This document shows positions 10,772 to 21,908 of a stretch of DNA of 64,000 bases, one piece after another. Position numbers and translations under genes: made by a program. The notes under the pieces are model-generated. The model saw only the letters and a list, made by a program, of their open reading frames with translations, made no database searches and had not been told where the DNA came from. The stretch's first letter is position 1. Each line of letters begins with the position of its first letter. Source of the DNA: Dipteris shenzhenensis (lineage: Eukaryota; Polypodiophyta; Polypodiopsida; Gleicheniales); assembly GCA_047967505.1 (NCBI GenBank), contig CM106539.1; one strand, given 5' to 3'.

Positions 10772-11979
10772 GCTACTGCTCTCGGTGGGCAACAATAGGC
10801 CTCTCATGAATCCATGGATCTAAAGGGTGCTTATCCTCCTCCCTTTGAAGGGCATCCAGTCTCTCTCTCACTACCTTCTCTTGAAGAAAGGAATGCCTGT
10901 CTCCTCCCTGTCACTACTTGCTGGTAGTGGTCATTGGTAACCTGCATTGTAGTGAGGCATGTGGAGCCATTAAGATATCCATGCTCTACTCTAAAAGCTC
11001 TTCATCCCATGTACATGGAGACCAGTATCCTGACTCTAAAAAATATGCTGTCTGTACGAAGTCCTTGATGAGGAGTACTCCAAAAAACAAATACACTCTA
11101 TGAGTTACAATATTTAGGCAAAAGATATCTATCACATGTCAATTCTCAAAGCTCAAGCATCTACAACAATGGTAGTAAGCAAAAATCCACGCATTTGTTC
11201 TAGTGATGTCTTTATGCAATGAACTTAACAATTAACTTTCATTTATATTCTCTAGAATCTCATTTTGAGTCTTAAAATCTGACATGATGCACTATCCCCA
11301 AAAGAAAAAGCACATAATTGTGAACCTTACCCTTGATGACTACAAGCCTGAAGGTTTTGACCCGTAGATTGTGAACATATGCTCCAAATTTTGGTCTCTC
11401 CAATGTGACATCATACATGCACAACGTTTGTATGGCATTATGCATGTATGCACTATTTATGTATTTATTTTAATGAAAATACTTCCATTATATATGACAT
11501 CATACATGTATGCATTTTGATATTTGGAATGTGGTCGTTAAATGACATTCTCAACTGTCGTAGCTTGTCTTTGTTTGTTGGTGGACACAGATATCTTGGA
11601 ACAGTGGAGACCTACTTTTGGGTCAAGTAATTATGTCAATGGAGCAGATTGAATCTCAAGCACTTTCTTCTAGGAGAATTCGGGGCACCATTCCAACAAA
11701 GTCATACTCTTTGAATTGTGCCCAATTTGAAAAGAATGTTAGCACTATTCGACTGAAGATTTATTTTGCTTGTGAACATCTATACAGGTGTGGAACCTTT
11801 CTTAAAATTTTGTCACCTCATCTCTGCGAAATCCCATAACTCTTGAGTTTTATTTCTCATGTGAAAATTCAGCCAGGATCCACCCACCTCACAAGAGGAA
11901 TTTCAACCTTTTTTCTACTATTCGCATATCAATGACGGTGCCTTTTCCTCCTTACTCCACTCATATCTCACTTCTGCAG
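10772..11979. other. Intronic sequence, no element recognised
   Basis: AT-rich sequence between the retrotransposon and the first recognised exon. It shows inverted ATGCATGTATGCA-type words around 11440-11515 but no coding frame, LTR or LINE end. It ends in a normal acceptor (TTCTGCAG). Confidence 0.5.
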
Positions 11980-12080
11980 TGATCCTGTGCCTGATAAAAT
12001 GCTGGTGGAACCCCCACTGAATGACTTGGAAGAAGCTTATGATGCTCTAGTGCAAGTGGCCTTCGGAACACATTTGGAAG
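11980..12080 (+). CDS. Host gene, exon a (internal)
   Basis: 101-bp exon between an AG acceptor (TTCTGCAG) and a GT donor (GAAG|GTAAAT). It enters in phase 2 and leaves in phase 1. It encodes DPVPDKMLVEPPLNDLEEAY and goes on to VQVAFGTHLE, an acidic, probably helical stretch. The phase fits the next exon at 12242 exactly. Upstream exons must lie more than 12 kb away or be unrecognised. The protein was not identified; codon usage and splice signals, unlike the surrounding transposons, suggest a real gene. Confidence 0.68.
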
Positions 12081-12241
12081 GTAAATTTGGCAAGGCCAGA
12101 GAGAAATATACTCAGGGATTGTAACTTTGTTATTGTAAATGTAAGCAGGTAAGTTCATGCAATTAAGGTGCAATGCTTGCTTGGATTGAAGGTTTGAGTT
12201 TTCTGTAACACTTGTTAAGAAGTCCCTGATTCCCTTGACAG

Positions 12242-12475
12242 GGGAATTTCAGCTTGAAGAAACCTGGCAGAGTATTCTTTCTTGCTTTGAGTCTCACTAC
12301 AGACTAAGGAGGGAGAGCTGCTGTCTGGCACTTATTAAGCAAATGGCACATTTATTTCAACCTGACATTGATTATCTGGAGAGCATTGTGAGAGAATGGC
12401 GACCTGTATGCAAAGCTGCAAAGGAAGGAAAATTAAGCAAGCATGATCTTTCTTTGCATTCAGAAATCGTTGCTG
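12242..12475 (+). CDS. Host gene, exon b
   Basis: 234-bp exon, acceptor TTGACAG, donor GCTG|GTAAGT, phase 1 in and phase 1 out. It encodes 78 codons including GEFQLEETWQSILSCFESHY, a short basic-aromatic turn and DIDYLESIVREWRPVCKAAK. The amphipathic helices suggest an alpha-solenoid type protein, but I do not recognise the family. The next exon with matching phase is at 34201, so the intron is 21,725 bp and carries the LINE and copia elements of 13284-31323. Confidence 0.75.
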
Positions 12476-13283
12476 GTAAGTTTACTGTAACAAGAATTGA
12501 AGATTTTGGCACAGTTTTATTTGTACCATTTACTTCCACAGTGTGTTGGTATTATGAAAAAATGATGAGTTTAGATTTTTGTAATACCATGTAAATCCAC
12601 GAACCAAAATCCTTAGAAGAAGCAGGCTAAAAATATACTTTTGTACACAATAGTCAAAATTACAAATTACACTATAATAACCAAGCAAGTCAAGCAAATA
12701 CAATCTCAGGACTCGTGCTGCATGGCAGCTATATAGATGTAAAATTAATAAAATCATCAACGTCAAGTGTTTCACTCAATGTACTAAAACCTAATCTTGT
12801 TCTTGTTCTAAAGTATGTATGAAAAAACTGAGAAAAACAACGATACCTACCATTACTAATCCTATTCAGGGTCTTGTTTCAGAAAGTTTATTGCCAGAAC
12901 CACTGCATGGAACATTTATTGGTTTATGTTCTGTCTCAATAAACAGAAGACTCTAAAGGCACTAAAAAGAGAAGTCATGCCCCAAATCTATCTATCTACA
13001 TTCATAGATCCTCCAGAGAGGAGCAGCTACTAAAAAATTTAAGAAAAAATATACTTTCATCTCTCCTTCAAGGAGGAGCAGCTACTACTCAAATCAAATG
13101 CAGTGATAGAACACTTCAAGCTGGGCCAGAGGAAGATATGCAAGAAAATGTGCATCCTGAAGGTACTGATGCAGGGAGGAATGGTTAAACAATAACATTG
13201 AGCGAGGAAGGGAGGAACGGAAGAAACAATAACATTGAGCAAGGAATGCCCATACAACTGAATGTGTGTGTGTGTGTGCACAC
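12476..13283. other. Start of the 21.7-kb intron, no element recognised
   Basis: AT-rich, stop-rich sequence after the donor. A TG microsatellite (13263-13278) ends it, next to the first LINE T-run. Confidence 0.5.
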
Positions 13284-13350
13284 TTTTTTTTTTCCTAGTG
13301 AAAACTTTTGATTGATTATATTACAAGAGTAGCGACCTCAAAACGAGGTG
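13284..13350 (-). mobile_element. Very short LINE family A 3' end
   Basis: T-run at 13284-13294 followed by the family A 3' terminus (TTGATTGATTATATTACAAGAGTAG in pieces). It is cut after 67 bp. It lies immediately after a TG microsatellite and before another LINE 3' end. Confidence 0.7.
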
Positions 13351-13357
13351 CGCACGC

Positions 13358-13960
13358 TTTTTTTTAGTGAAAACTTTTGATAAATTATATTACAAGAGTA
13401 GCGACCTCAAAAAGAAGGCAGCCAAAAGTACATCAACTGAAAATCTCAGTGTATGCTAGATATATATCATGATTTATGTAGTGGTTTGCAAGCAATCAAA
13501 GAAGGATTGCTACAGAGAACGCTTAAAAAAGCCAAACAGGGAAAATTTGGGATCACCAAAGACTTTATAGTTCCTGTCTGTCCATAAAGTCCAGAGTCCC
13601 AATAGCAAACCCAAACAAAGAAAAGATGAAACTCCGGTCTAGGTGGATGAAAACCAAAGAGCCAGAAAGACTTCCCAAAGGAACAGTTGGGAATCTCGCT
13701 CACAGGTGCTGCCGAAGAAGATCAATGAACTCACGAGAACATGGACAAAACTAGAATAAATGAGGCACAGTCTCCTGAGAACTCAAGCATCTGTGGCAAC
13801 GAGCAGGAGCAATATGTCTACGAGCCAACATCTGTCCAAATGGAGAAATGCCCAGAAGCACTCGCTAGAAAAAAACCTGTTGCCGAAGAGGAAATTTGTA
13901 GGCCTAAAGCTATTGTAATCTCTTTCTCCACCACTTGGCTGGGCGATGCATTCGCCAAAC
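13358..13960 (-). mobile_element. 5'-truncated LINE family A fragment
   Basis: Minus-strand 3' portion of the family A LINE with T-run at 13358-13365. It encodes decayed zf-RVT tail segments (FGKSFWLFGFHPPRPEFHLFF at 13560-13690) matching 4613-5038. The 5' truncation falls at GCATTCGCCAAAC, followed in the ancestral site by an AC repeat; a small LINE later inserted there. Confidence 0.75.
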
Positions 13961-13962
13961 AC

Positions 13963-14074
13963 TTTTTTTTTTGTGTGTGGAATCTTTGAGTCATTATATT
14001 ACAAAGAAGTTATCCCAGAAAGAGAGCTATAATACATCAAGAGAAAATCTCACTGTAGGACAAATATACATCAA
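13963..14074 (-). mobile_element. 112-bp LINE 3' end with 15-bp target duplication
   Basis: T-run at 13963-13972 and a LINE 3' terminus close to that at 23126. It is flanked by perfect copies of GCATTCGCCAAACAC at 13948-13962 and 14075-14089. This is a complete, strongly 5'-truncated retrotransposition event. Confidence 0.85.
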
Positions 14075-14084
14075 GCATTCGCCA

Positions 14085-14119
14085 AACACACACACACACA
14101 CACACACATACACACACAC
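14085..14119. repeat. AC microsatellite between two LINE insertions
   Basis: (AC)n with one TA interruption, directly joined to the 3' end of the LINE at 14120. Confidence 0.9.
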
Positions 14120-15133
14120 TTTGTTGGGTGAAATCTTTGATTGATTATATTATATGAGTAGCAACCTCAAAATAAGGTGCTACAATTACATCAACTGAAA
14201 ATTTTAGTATATGCCAAAAAGACCTCATGATCTATGCAGCGGGTCTGCAAGCAATCAAAGAAAGATTGCTGCAGAGAATGCCTAAAAAAGCCAAACAGAG
14301 AGAAAGTAGGATCACCAAAGACTTTACAATTCCTATATGTCCATAAAGTCCATAGTGCCCAGTAGCGAACCCAAACGAAGAAAGGATGAAACTCCGGTCT
14401 GGATGGATGAAAGCCAAATAGCCAGAAGAACTTCCCAAACGGAACAGATGGGAATCTCGCTCGCAGGTGCTGTTGAAGCAAATTAAAAAACTCACGAGAG
14501 CACGGACAATGCCAAAACAAGTGAGGCACAGTCTCCGAAGAAGCAGAACATCTATGGAAAAGTGCAGGAGCAATGTGCCGATGAGCTAATAGCTGTCCAG
14601 ATGGAAACACTCCCAAAAAAACTCGCCAAAAGAAAACCTGTTGCCGAAGCGGTACTTTATAGGCCCAAAGTCGCTGTAATCTTTTCCTTCACCACTTGGC
14701 TGGGCGATGCATTCGCCAAACAGAATCACCTCTCTCTGAAACCCAAGGTTGAGGCAAAAGGATTTTATACAATGCAGGTACAGTAATCTGAGATAGCCTC
14801 AAAGGACGAGAAGAGGACCCTGGAGAAGTCAAATTCCAATCTTCCAGTCGGTCTTGGAGTTCCAAAGGAGGAATCGGAACAAAGGGCGAAAGCATAGAAG
14901 TAATTTGTCGCCACAAAGGACGATAATGAGAGCCCAATCCATATGTAGTGGCTACTAGAGAAAAGGGGAGCACAGTACCATCATCATCTATAACATCAAC
15001 AAGCGAGGTGATGCCTTTAAACGAGACAAAGTAGGAACGTCGAGGTTCCTGTAAAGCCAAGGGAGGCTGAAAGAGTTTTGACCAGTGAATGCTTTCAGCT
15101 CAGAATTCCCAAGCAAAGATTGCCGTCCATTCC
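14120..15133 (-). mobile_element. 5'-truncated LINE family A fragment
   Basis: About 1 kb antisense 3' part of the family A LINE. It contains the ORF2 C-terminal frames 14191-14616 (zf-RVT) and 14689-15060. Its 3' end carries no long T-run but meets an AC repeat, and its 5' truncation at about 15133 is followed by another AC run (15134-15145). Sequence is close to 4200-5060, including VSERGDSVWRMHRPAKW. Confidence 0.8.
14191..14616 (-). pseudogene. LINE ORF2 zf-RVT domain
   Basis: 141-codon open frame almost identical to 4613-5038, with Cys/His cluster ALFHRCSASSETVPHLFWHC and tail FSLFGFFRHSLQQSFFDCL. It is the ORF2 C-terminus of a truncated copy, so it is not expressed as a functional protein. 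Confidence 0.8.
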
Positions 15134-15233
15134 ACACACACACACTTTTTTTTGGTAAAATCCAGTGCATTGTATTTATATTCTCATAAATTTACAAGAT
15201 AGAAAGTCTCCAAAATGGAGAGTATCCCAAAGA

Positions 15234-15875
15234 TCAAAAGCATAAAAAGAAAAGCTCTATGCAAGAAGCATGTATATCACCCTCATGGCAGGCATCATAT
15301 AAGGATTGCTGCAATGAGGCTCTGAAAGATTCATATGACTTGTGAATCTGGCGGCCCAAGTATGCCAAATTATGCTCATTCCAGAGTGTCCAAAGCACCC
15401 AATGTCTCACCCATGAGAGAAATAGGGAATATTGAGACAAAGACCTCATAAATCTGCCAAATAACCAAAAATGTTTCCCAAATTTGTGACTTGGGAAACG
15501 GAGCCGAAGATGATCTGAAATTCTCCCAAGGAGATTCCGAGAAGACTGGCAGTGCCAAAGCAAATGAGGGACAGTCTCGGAAGGAGCCTGACACCGCAGA
15601 CATGTGGATGGTGCAATGTGACGTTTGGCAAGTGTGATTCCCACTGACAATGTGCCGGTCATGCATCTCCAAAGAAAAAGTCTTTGTTTCAAAGGCATTT
15701 TACACCTCCATAATATCCTAAGATTCTTCCACCACCATGAGAGGGGCTGCCTGATATGCCACAGAGTATTAGCATATTGCTGAATCCATGGAGCAAGCTG
15801 AAGAAGCTTGTAGGCTTTGATGGAGGTCAAAGCAGGCAGAGGAACAGGATGAGAGCATGTAGCAGAAGGGTGCAA
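15234..15875 (-). pseudogene. LINE ORF2 zf-RVT C-terminus
   Basis: 213-codon frame. It contains RCKMPLKQRLFLWRCMTGTL and the zinc cluster CLRCQAPSETVPHLLWHC, then a tail ending in CIELFFLCF. It joins the upstream frame through a single frameshift near 15830-15875. Confidence 0.8.
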
Positions 15876-16891
15876 TTGCCAATCTCCATAAGCATGTCTG
15901 TGTCAGCCACAGGAGGAACAGGTAGAAAAGGATGTAAGAGATCAGCAATTTTCTTCCATATCGACCTATGATGCATTCCCAATGCATAGGAGGCAGTGGC
16001 CTGAGGAAAAGATAAGACATAGCCCTGATCATCTACAACATCATTGATGTATCTAATTCCCAATTTCATGAGATTATATGCCCGAACAGGTTCCTGTAAA
16101 GAAAGTGGAATGTCAAAGATGGCACTCCAATGAATACATTCTTTCCTCATTGAGTTTGTCCCCGAGCGATTATCAAGAGCCCATTTGACCTTGGAAAGTA
16201 CTTGTTTCCAGACAAGTATTAGAGCAGTAGAGAAAGGGCAGCTAGGAATCTTCCCTACAAATCTCCCAATGACAACCTCCCAATGATCAGTAGTCCAATG
16301 GCCATAAGCAGATGTACTCATGTTGACACACATGGATGCTATCATACAAGTCCATGGCTGTTGTTGACAGAAAAAAGTATGGTGCATAGTCGCCTTCCGT
16401 GCAAGTACATGATATCTGACATTGAGAACATTAAGTCCCCCATGCATCCTAGGATAGCACACCATTTCCATCTTCATCAGTCTCAATGCTTTCACAGCAG
16501 TTTTTGTCCTCCATAACAGCTCCATAGCTTGAGACATAAAGGCTGAAATATCTCTGGAGGACCAATGTAGCAAAGGCAAAAAGAACTGAACATAGGACAT
16601 TACAATAGACTGTACTATTATGAGCCTGGCATGAAGTGGCCAAGTAGAAATTTTCCAATATTCCAGTTTATGTTGAAGTCTTTGGAAGATCCATTTTAAC
16701 TGCTGCTTTCTGGTGATATGCCATCCTATAGGATATCCCAAATGCCTGACTACATCTTTGGAATGCACTACCTGACCTGGCCAGAGAATAGAATGCCAGT
16801 CACATTGTTTCAAGGGAAGCGATTTAGATTTGTCAAAGTTGACATGCAATCCCGCTGCTAATCCATACAATGATAATGTGGTCATAAGCAA
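15827..16891 (-). pseudogene. LINE ORF2, post-catalytic RT region
   Basis: 354-codon frame beginning just after the YADD position: LSLYGLAAGLHVNFDKSKSL, then the connecting region with RHLGYPIGWHITRKQQLKW and PRMHGGLNVLNV. This matches the corresponding region of the LINE at 3660-4150. The length of the open frame shows this copy decayed little after insertion apart from truncation and one frameshift. Confidence 0.8.
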
Positions 16892-17100
16892 AGATGGTGC
16901 TCAGACAGGAGCTCCAGCCAGCTTTGGTGGGAAAGGTAGATGTGCTCCTACTACAGGAACACAAGCTTTCAACGTCATAGACCAGTATTTGTGGGAAGGT
17001 CCTCACAGGGTGCTCCCACACCTACTGGGAACCTTTGATTGGCGAGCAGGGGAGAAGCGGGGGTGTCTGCACCTCCATCGACGCTTCTCTAGTTTAGCAT

Positions 17101-18414
17101 GTGTTTGGTTTTGGCACTTTGATCCCAGGACGTGCGCTTTGGGTGGGCCTGCATATTGAGGGATCCCGCATCGGTATCCTCAATATCTACGCACCGACTG
17201 ATCTCAGACGTAGATCCGTTTTTTGGAGATTCTTGACAGACCTGTTGCCAGAGATGGACTCTTGGATTGTAGGAGGGGACTTCAACAATCTTGAGACCTT
17301 AGAGGATCAGCAGGGAAGGGGCCTAGAGTTCCTCGGTATAGCTCAGGCAGAGCAGGCAGATTGGGACTCCTTCCTCTTTGCAGTGGGAGGTCGGGACAGC
17401 TGGAGGGAGCCGTCCTTTCGCAGATGGCCTGGGACTCTGGACTTCTCTTGGGGCTACAGGAGGGAGGGAGGCAGACTCCTGGAGCGGCTGGACCGTTTCT
17501 ATGTTAGTGATTGGGTGCTTGGCCGAGGAGGAGAGTCAGGAGTGGTTCAAGGGATGACACTTTCAGACCATGCCCCAATCATCCTAGTCCTGGACTCGGC
17601 CTCTCAGTCCTCACCTCCACGTTCATGCCGGATCCTAGATTCCATCTACACCAGAGTAGCGGTTCACAGCAGGATAGTGGACCTTTGGGAGCAGGAGTGG
17701 GACCCCACCAGGGATATGGCAGCACAAGTAGCTCAGGCGCTTGCTGAGTCTAGCCGCATTTGCCAGCAGGAGGCGATTCAGGTCAGACAGCGGTGTTGGG
17801 CACGGGAGAGGGGTCTCAGACGTGGTCTCGCCTCGATTCAGAGGATGCAACAGTCTTCTCCAGGCTCTGAGGAGCTCAGACAGCAAGAGGTTCGGGCCCG
17901 AGCCATGTTAGAGGAGATTACCCAGCGTCGCTCAGAGTTTTCATTTCGTGCTTCCAAGTCCTTGTGGGCTAGGAAAGGTGACAGGATGTGCAGAGAGTTC
18001 TTCAGGACTCATGGACAGAGGTCAGCAGGGGAGCAGCTCCGTTCTCTTAGGACGCAGGATGGTAGTGTCAGGACAGATCCAGATGAGGTCCGGGACTTGG
18101 CGACAGACTTCTACAGATCATTATTCCAGCAGGAGCCCCCAGACCCTCGTGGCCGCATTTGCAGGGAGGAGGTGTGGAGATCTACACCGAGACTCGTGCA
18201 GCCCAGCATGAGCGACACCCTTCTCGCACCTTTCACTGTTGCGGAGATGCAGGATGCAGTGAGTGCTATTGATGGGCAGAAATGCTCAGGTGAGGATGGC
18301 CTCTCTAGAGCTTTCTTTACCACCTTTTGGGAGCAGATCCACCGACCCTTGCTCGCAGCTTTCCAGCACATCTTCTCCAGTGGGAGATGCCAGAGAGCCT
18401 TGCTACAGGCCTGA
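17101..18414 (+). pseudogene. LINE family B ORF2: endonuclease to start of RT
   Basis: 437 open codons. The endonuclease shows GILNIYAPTDLRRRSVFWRF, WIVGGDFNNLETLED and LERLDRFYVSDWVL, ending in TLSDHAPIILV with the catalytic His. A coiled linker follows and then the RT entry region MQDAVSAIDGQKCSGEDGLS. It lacks the first endonuclease block with the catalytic Glu, and the frame is lost near 18400, where the next block continues in another frame. Confidence 0.82.
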
Positions 18415-18988
18415 TTTGCCTCATCCCCAAAGGGGGGGACCGCCAGGAGATCAGACAGTGGCGCCCAATCACCCTCCTCCCGACCGCCTACAAAATCCTC
18501 GCCAAGATGATCAGCAGTCGCATCCGTCCCCTGCTACACGACTTGATTCATGACACCCAGACTGGTTTTGTCCAAGATCGCAGCATTTTGGACAACATCT
18601 TCACTTTCTCAGAGGCGATGGAATGGGCCCAGCACAGTGGCAGCACCTTGCCATACTCCTTCTCAACTTTGAGAAGGCGTACGACAGGGTAGACTGGTCC
18701 TTCTTGGAAGGTACACTCGCTCGGTTCGGTTTCTCGGACGAGTGGATCAGAGGTATTGCTAGCCTTTACAGATCGGCCTCCAGTCGGGTTATCATTAGCG
18801 GCAGGATGGGGGAGAGATTCACACTCGAGCGCTCGGTGCGTCAGGGCTGTCCCCTATATGTGCAGGATGATGTCGAGTCACTGGAGCGAGTGAGACTATC
18901 CCTAGAGATTTTTTACCTTGCGGCTGGGGCGAAAATCAATTGGCATAAGTCAGTTGGTTTTCTTACAGATCCGGGAGCCAGCTCATAG
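18327..18988 (+). pseudogene. LINE family B ORF2: RT fingers/palm, motif C lost
   Basis: Frames 18327-18692 and 18623-18988 carry ICLIPKGGDRQEIRQWRPIT, the motif A block LNFEKAYDRVDWSFLEG and motif B SVRQGCPL. After GCPL the text jumps to VQDDVESLERVRLSLEIF. Compared with 53109-53939, where the LADDTAVFLDASP block is present, the stretch with the catalytic ADD motif has been deleted here. The RT is therefore dead by deletion as well as by frameshift. Confidence 0.8.
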
Positions 18989-18999
18989 TGGGGTATTTT

Positions 19000-19900
19000 C
19001 CTGGGGTTTCGTTGGATCCCTAGAGGACAGACGACACGTTACCTGGGATTCCAGGTAGGCCTGGACATCACACCGGCTCAGCAGTTCGTGCCGGTCCTAG
19101 CCTCCATACGACGGAAGCTTGCTTTCTGGAGCACGGCTCGGCTTTCCTTGGCAGGCAGGGCCCTTATGGTCAACCAGGTCCTTCTTGCCACTGCTTGGTA
19201 TGTGGCCTCTTGTTGGTGTTTTTCAAGGTCTTGTGTAGCCCAGCTGAGGAGACTGGTGCGGAACTTCCTATGGTCTAGTTCAGATGGTTCCGGCACCACC
19301 AGAGCTAGGGTCACCTGGCAGACGGTCATTCTCCCCCAGGCAGAGGGCGGCCTCGGCATCATAGATCCAGAGCTGCAGAGTTAGGCACTTCTTGGCAAGC
19401 TAGTCATTCGCGGTCTGACCGCAGGAGGACAAACGTGGAAGCTCTTGCTATAGCATGGTCTCAGTGGGTGTACTCCCCAAAGAGGGGGTGTTTGGCAGCC
19501 TTCTATTCGATGGATCTTCACTTCAGCTCCTTTGACTCAGCCCCGTTCCCCCTTCCTCCGTAGCCTCATTTCGGTCTGGAGGAAGTTGCGACACAGCCTT
19601 TCCCAGGTTCCCCTTAGCTGCCGAGAGGAGTCAGACAGACAGCCCTTGATCTGGAGCAGCCAGGTGACAGATGATACAGGTCATCAGCTTGGAGAGAGAT
19701 CCCATATCCCTTGGGCGCTCTGGGTGCATGGGCCCGCGCGCTCGTTCCGGGTTTGGAGGGACGTCTACAGTCGGATGAGCCCAGACGAGCTGGCAGCAGC
19801 AGTAGGTACGGCACGTGGGATCCAGGCTCGGCGAGCGGAGATTGATGCTGCCATCCCTGCAGGTTGGAGGATTCCCGTAGGCACCGAATAGCTCTTCCCA
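19000..19900 (+). pseudogene. LINE family B ORF2: connection region
   Basis: Frame 19088-19384 (RRKLAFWSTARLSLAGRALM, LPQAEGGLGIIDPELQ) followed by 19532-19891 (WVHGPARSFRVWRDVY). It corresponds to 25600-26510 and 52790-53650 in the antisense copies. A stop at 19381 and a frame change separate the two parts. Confidence 0.75.
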
Positions 19901-20103
19901 GGAGATGAGAGGTGGCTAGGACAGTTCACTCCACGAGGCATTCCTTTGGTGGTGGCAGGCCTCTTCTCGGATTCTTCGATACATTTCTTCTCCATCACTG
20001 ATGACATCGCCTACAGAGCAGAGAGGCCGTGATCGACCCCCAGCTTCCCTAGCAGTGCCTTCGCATTGTAGGGCTGCAAGGGAAGACTTGGCATATAGAC
20101 CCC

Positions 20104-20847
20104 ATGATTATGCAGGACCAGGATTGGAGACTCTGGATATGGGAGGGCCGTTCCTTGTCAGAGGTGGAGTGGGACCCAGGGGAGTGGCTTTGGCCACCGT
20201 CGGAGACCTCAGAGAACCCTACCCCCTTCTTTTCTTACAGTGTACGCACGGGTCGGCGTGCTCTTGGGGCTGTCCAGCGTGGGCTACCCACACAGGCACA
20301 TAGGTGGTATGCCCAGGGGATATCCTTGGTCTTTCTTCGCACTTTCTGGAAGACTCTTTGGGCTAGTTGGCGTCTGAGGAAGATCTCCTACTTCCTTTGG
20401 ATGGTGGCACACAAGGGGCTTCCAGTTGGTAGCTGGCTGAGACAGATGGGGCAGGAGGGGCATTGCCAGATGTGTCTTCAGGAGGAGTCCCTGAAGCATT
20501 GCCTTTGGAGCTGCTCGCACGCGCAGACGGTTTGGAAGGGAATCATGGGGATCTTAGCTAGGGCTACACCCGAGCTAGGACCGATCACTTGGGGAGCCGT
20601 TTGTTGGTGCAGCACTAAGCCGGGACATCACTTGGCCTATGAGTTCTCTAGACAGGATCCCGTCTTTTTCATCACGCAGGCCACTTGGGCATACATGGAC
20701 AGCTTCCCATGGCATTTGACAGAGACAGATGCAGGAGCGATGCCTCGGCACCCAGTTTGGGAGATCATAGGGAGCATTACAGGCTGGCATATCTGGACTT
20801 CCAGATGCGCGCAGACTGTAGGAGCTCAGACTTCTTCTACTACCTAG
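20104..20847 (+). pseudogene. LINE family B ORF2: zf-RVT domain
   Basis: 247-codon frame. RTFWKTLWASWRLRKISYFL leads into the zinc cluster CQMCLQEESLKHCLWSC and a tryptophan-rich tail ending WHIWTSRCAQTVG. The remaining tail to 21070 is in another frame. An A-run ends the element at 21199. Confidence 0.8.
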
Positions 20848-21361
20848 ACCCTCGCAGATATCTGGAGCACGATCATTCACACGCTCAAGGGTCAGTGGGA
20901 TCAAATTCAGGGAGAGTCCCGGGCAGGGAAGGAAAAGAGAAGACGTTTCCTTCGCGACTGGGACCACCGGGAGTTATTCTTCCAGCACTCCACTCAAAGT
21001 CTTTAGTGGCATTACGCCCCTCCACCGTGGCTGTTTGTCCACTCTCCGATGATTATGCCCTAGGAGGCTTGTATCTAGCATTTTGACTTCTCGGGCTGAA
21101 TCCGTTTTTTGTGATTACAGCCCGCTGGCCTTCAGGCCTTCTTGTACTCTCGCTTTCAAGTAATATAACTAGCTTTACTTTTTGCGCAAAAAAAAAAATG
21201 AAGTCAACATATTTACCAAAATCATTTCCACCAATACATTTATACACCTTTGAGAAGGACTGCAGATGAGAGATGGTAAATACAATGTCAAGGGGTTGTA
21301 AAATGACATTTTTTTATTTTTCTATGCTTCATAGATTCCTAGATCCTTATGGATGAGTTTG

Positions 21362-21443
21362 TGCATCATGGACAAATCATCATGGACCAATGATCTCTTA
21401 AGTCTAATATTTTTGACATCCATGATGATTTGTCCATGATGCA
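21362..21443. repeat. Perfect 25-bp inverted repeat with 32-bp spacer
   Basis: Arms 21362-21386 and 21419-21443 are exact reverse complements (core GCATCATGGACAAATCATCA). The 82-bp fold-back lies 3' of the gag of the truncated copia and does not correspond to any LTR or LINE end seen here. Confidence 0.85.
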
Positions 21444-21467
21444 TTTTAAGCTCCTTAAGCTGCTTGT

Positions 21468-21908
21468 TTAAAGATGTGACCCTTGCCTATTTGTTAAACA
21501 TGATACATAGTTGCCAATTCTCCTAGTCATCCTTGGCATGATTGCATTGATTTTATATTCTTCGTAATCACTGACAATCAACGATAAAGGTTGGACATTC
21601 TGGCATCCAAACCTCCTTTGGTCCTCTATGAGAGGGGGAGGGGGAGGGGGTGAACAAATACATGAGGTGTGACTGCTTATTGTGCTTGCAACAATTGGAA
21701 CAAGAGGCCTTACTTCATCCCCTAAAACAATGTCTCCCAGTCCTTTGCGAACAAATATGTATTGAAGCATGAAAGAACATAGGGAATAGTTGGATCCATC
21801 CAATTTGTCACCCTCGGTCAATGTCCCAAATCTATCTGAAAGAGACATGTCTATTACATGCACTGAACCCAAACAAATGAATAAATTTCTTGAACTACAA
21901 ATGTGCAA
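21468..21908 (-). pseudogene. Copia gag N-terminal fragment
   Basis: 146-codon frame. The likely gag start is the internal Met in MSLSDRFGTLTEGDKLDGSN, followed by FVRKGLGDIVLGDEVRPL and VQPLSLIVSDYEEYKI, typical of plant copia gag (the usual SNY..W pattern with W lost). It breaks off before the zinc knuckle. Confidence 0.65.

Larger units (their letters stand above)
15146..16891 (-). mobile_element. 5'-truncated LINE (family A2), ORF2 C-terminal half
   Basis: Diverged subfamily of LINE A with T-run at 15146-15153, next to an AC run. Two long frames encode the region after the RT catalytic motif (15827-16891) and the zf-RVT end (15234-15875). Truncation at about 16891 removes everything before the RT thumb. 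A sense family B LINE begins right after it. Confidence 0.8.
16905..21200 (+). mobile_element. LINE family B (GC-richer L1), sense, near complete ORF2
   Basis: Non-LTR retrotransposon clearly different in composition and protein from family A. It contains a truncated leader or ORF1 remnant (16905-17100), endonuclease, RT and zf-RVT, and ends in an A-run at 21188-21199. The same family supplies the segments at 25246-27325 and 52715-57340. The 5' limit next to the LINE ending at 16891 is approximate, and no target duplication could be seen. Confidence 0.82.

Noticed and set aside
14085-14119. CRISPR-like or satellite array
   Set aside because: Simple AC dinucleotide repeat, no spacers, eukaryotic context.
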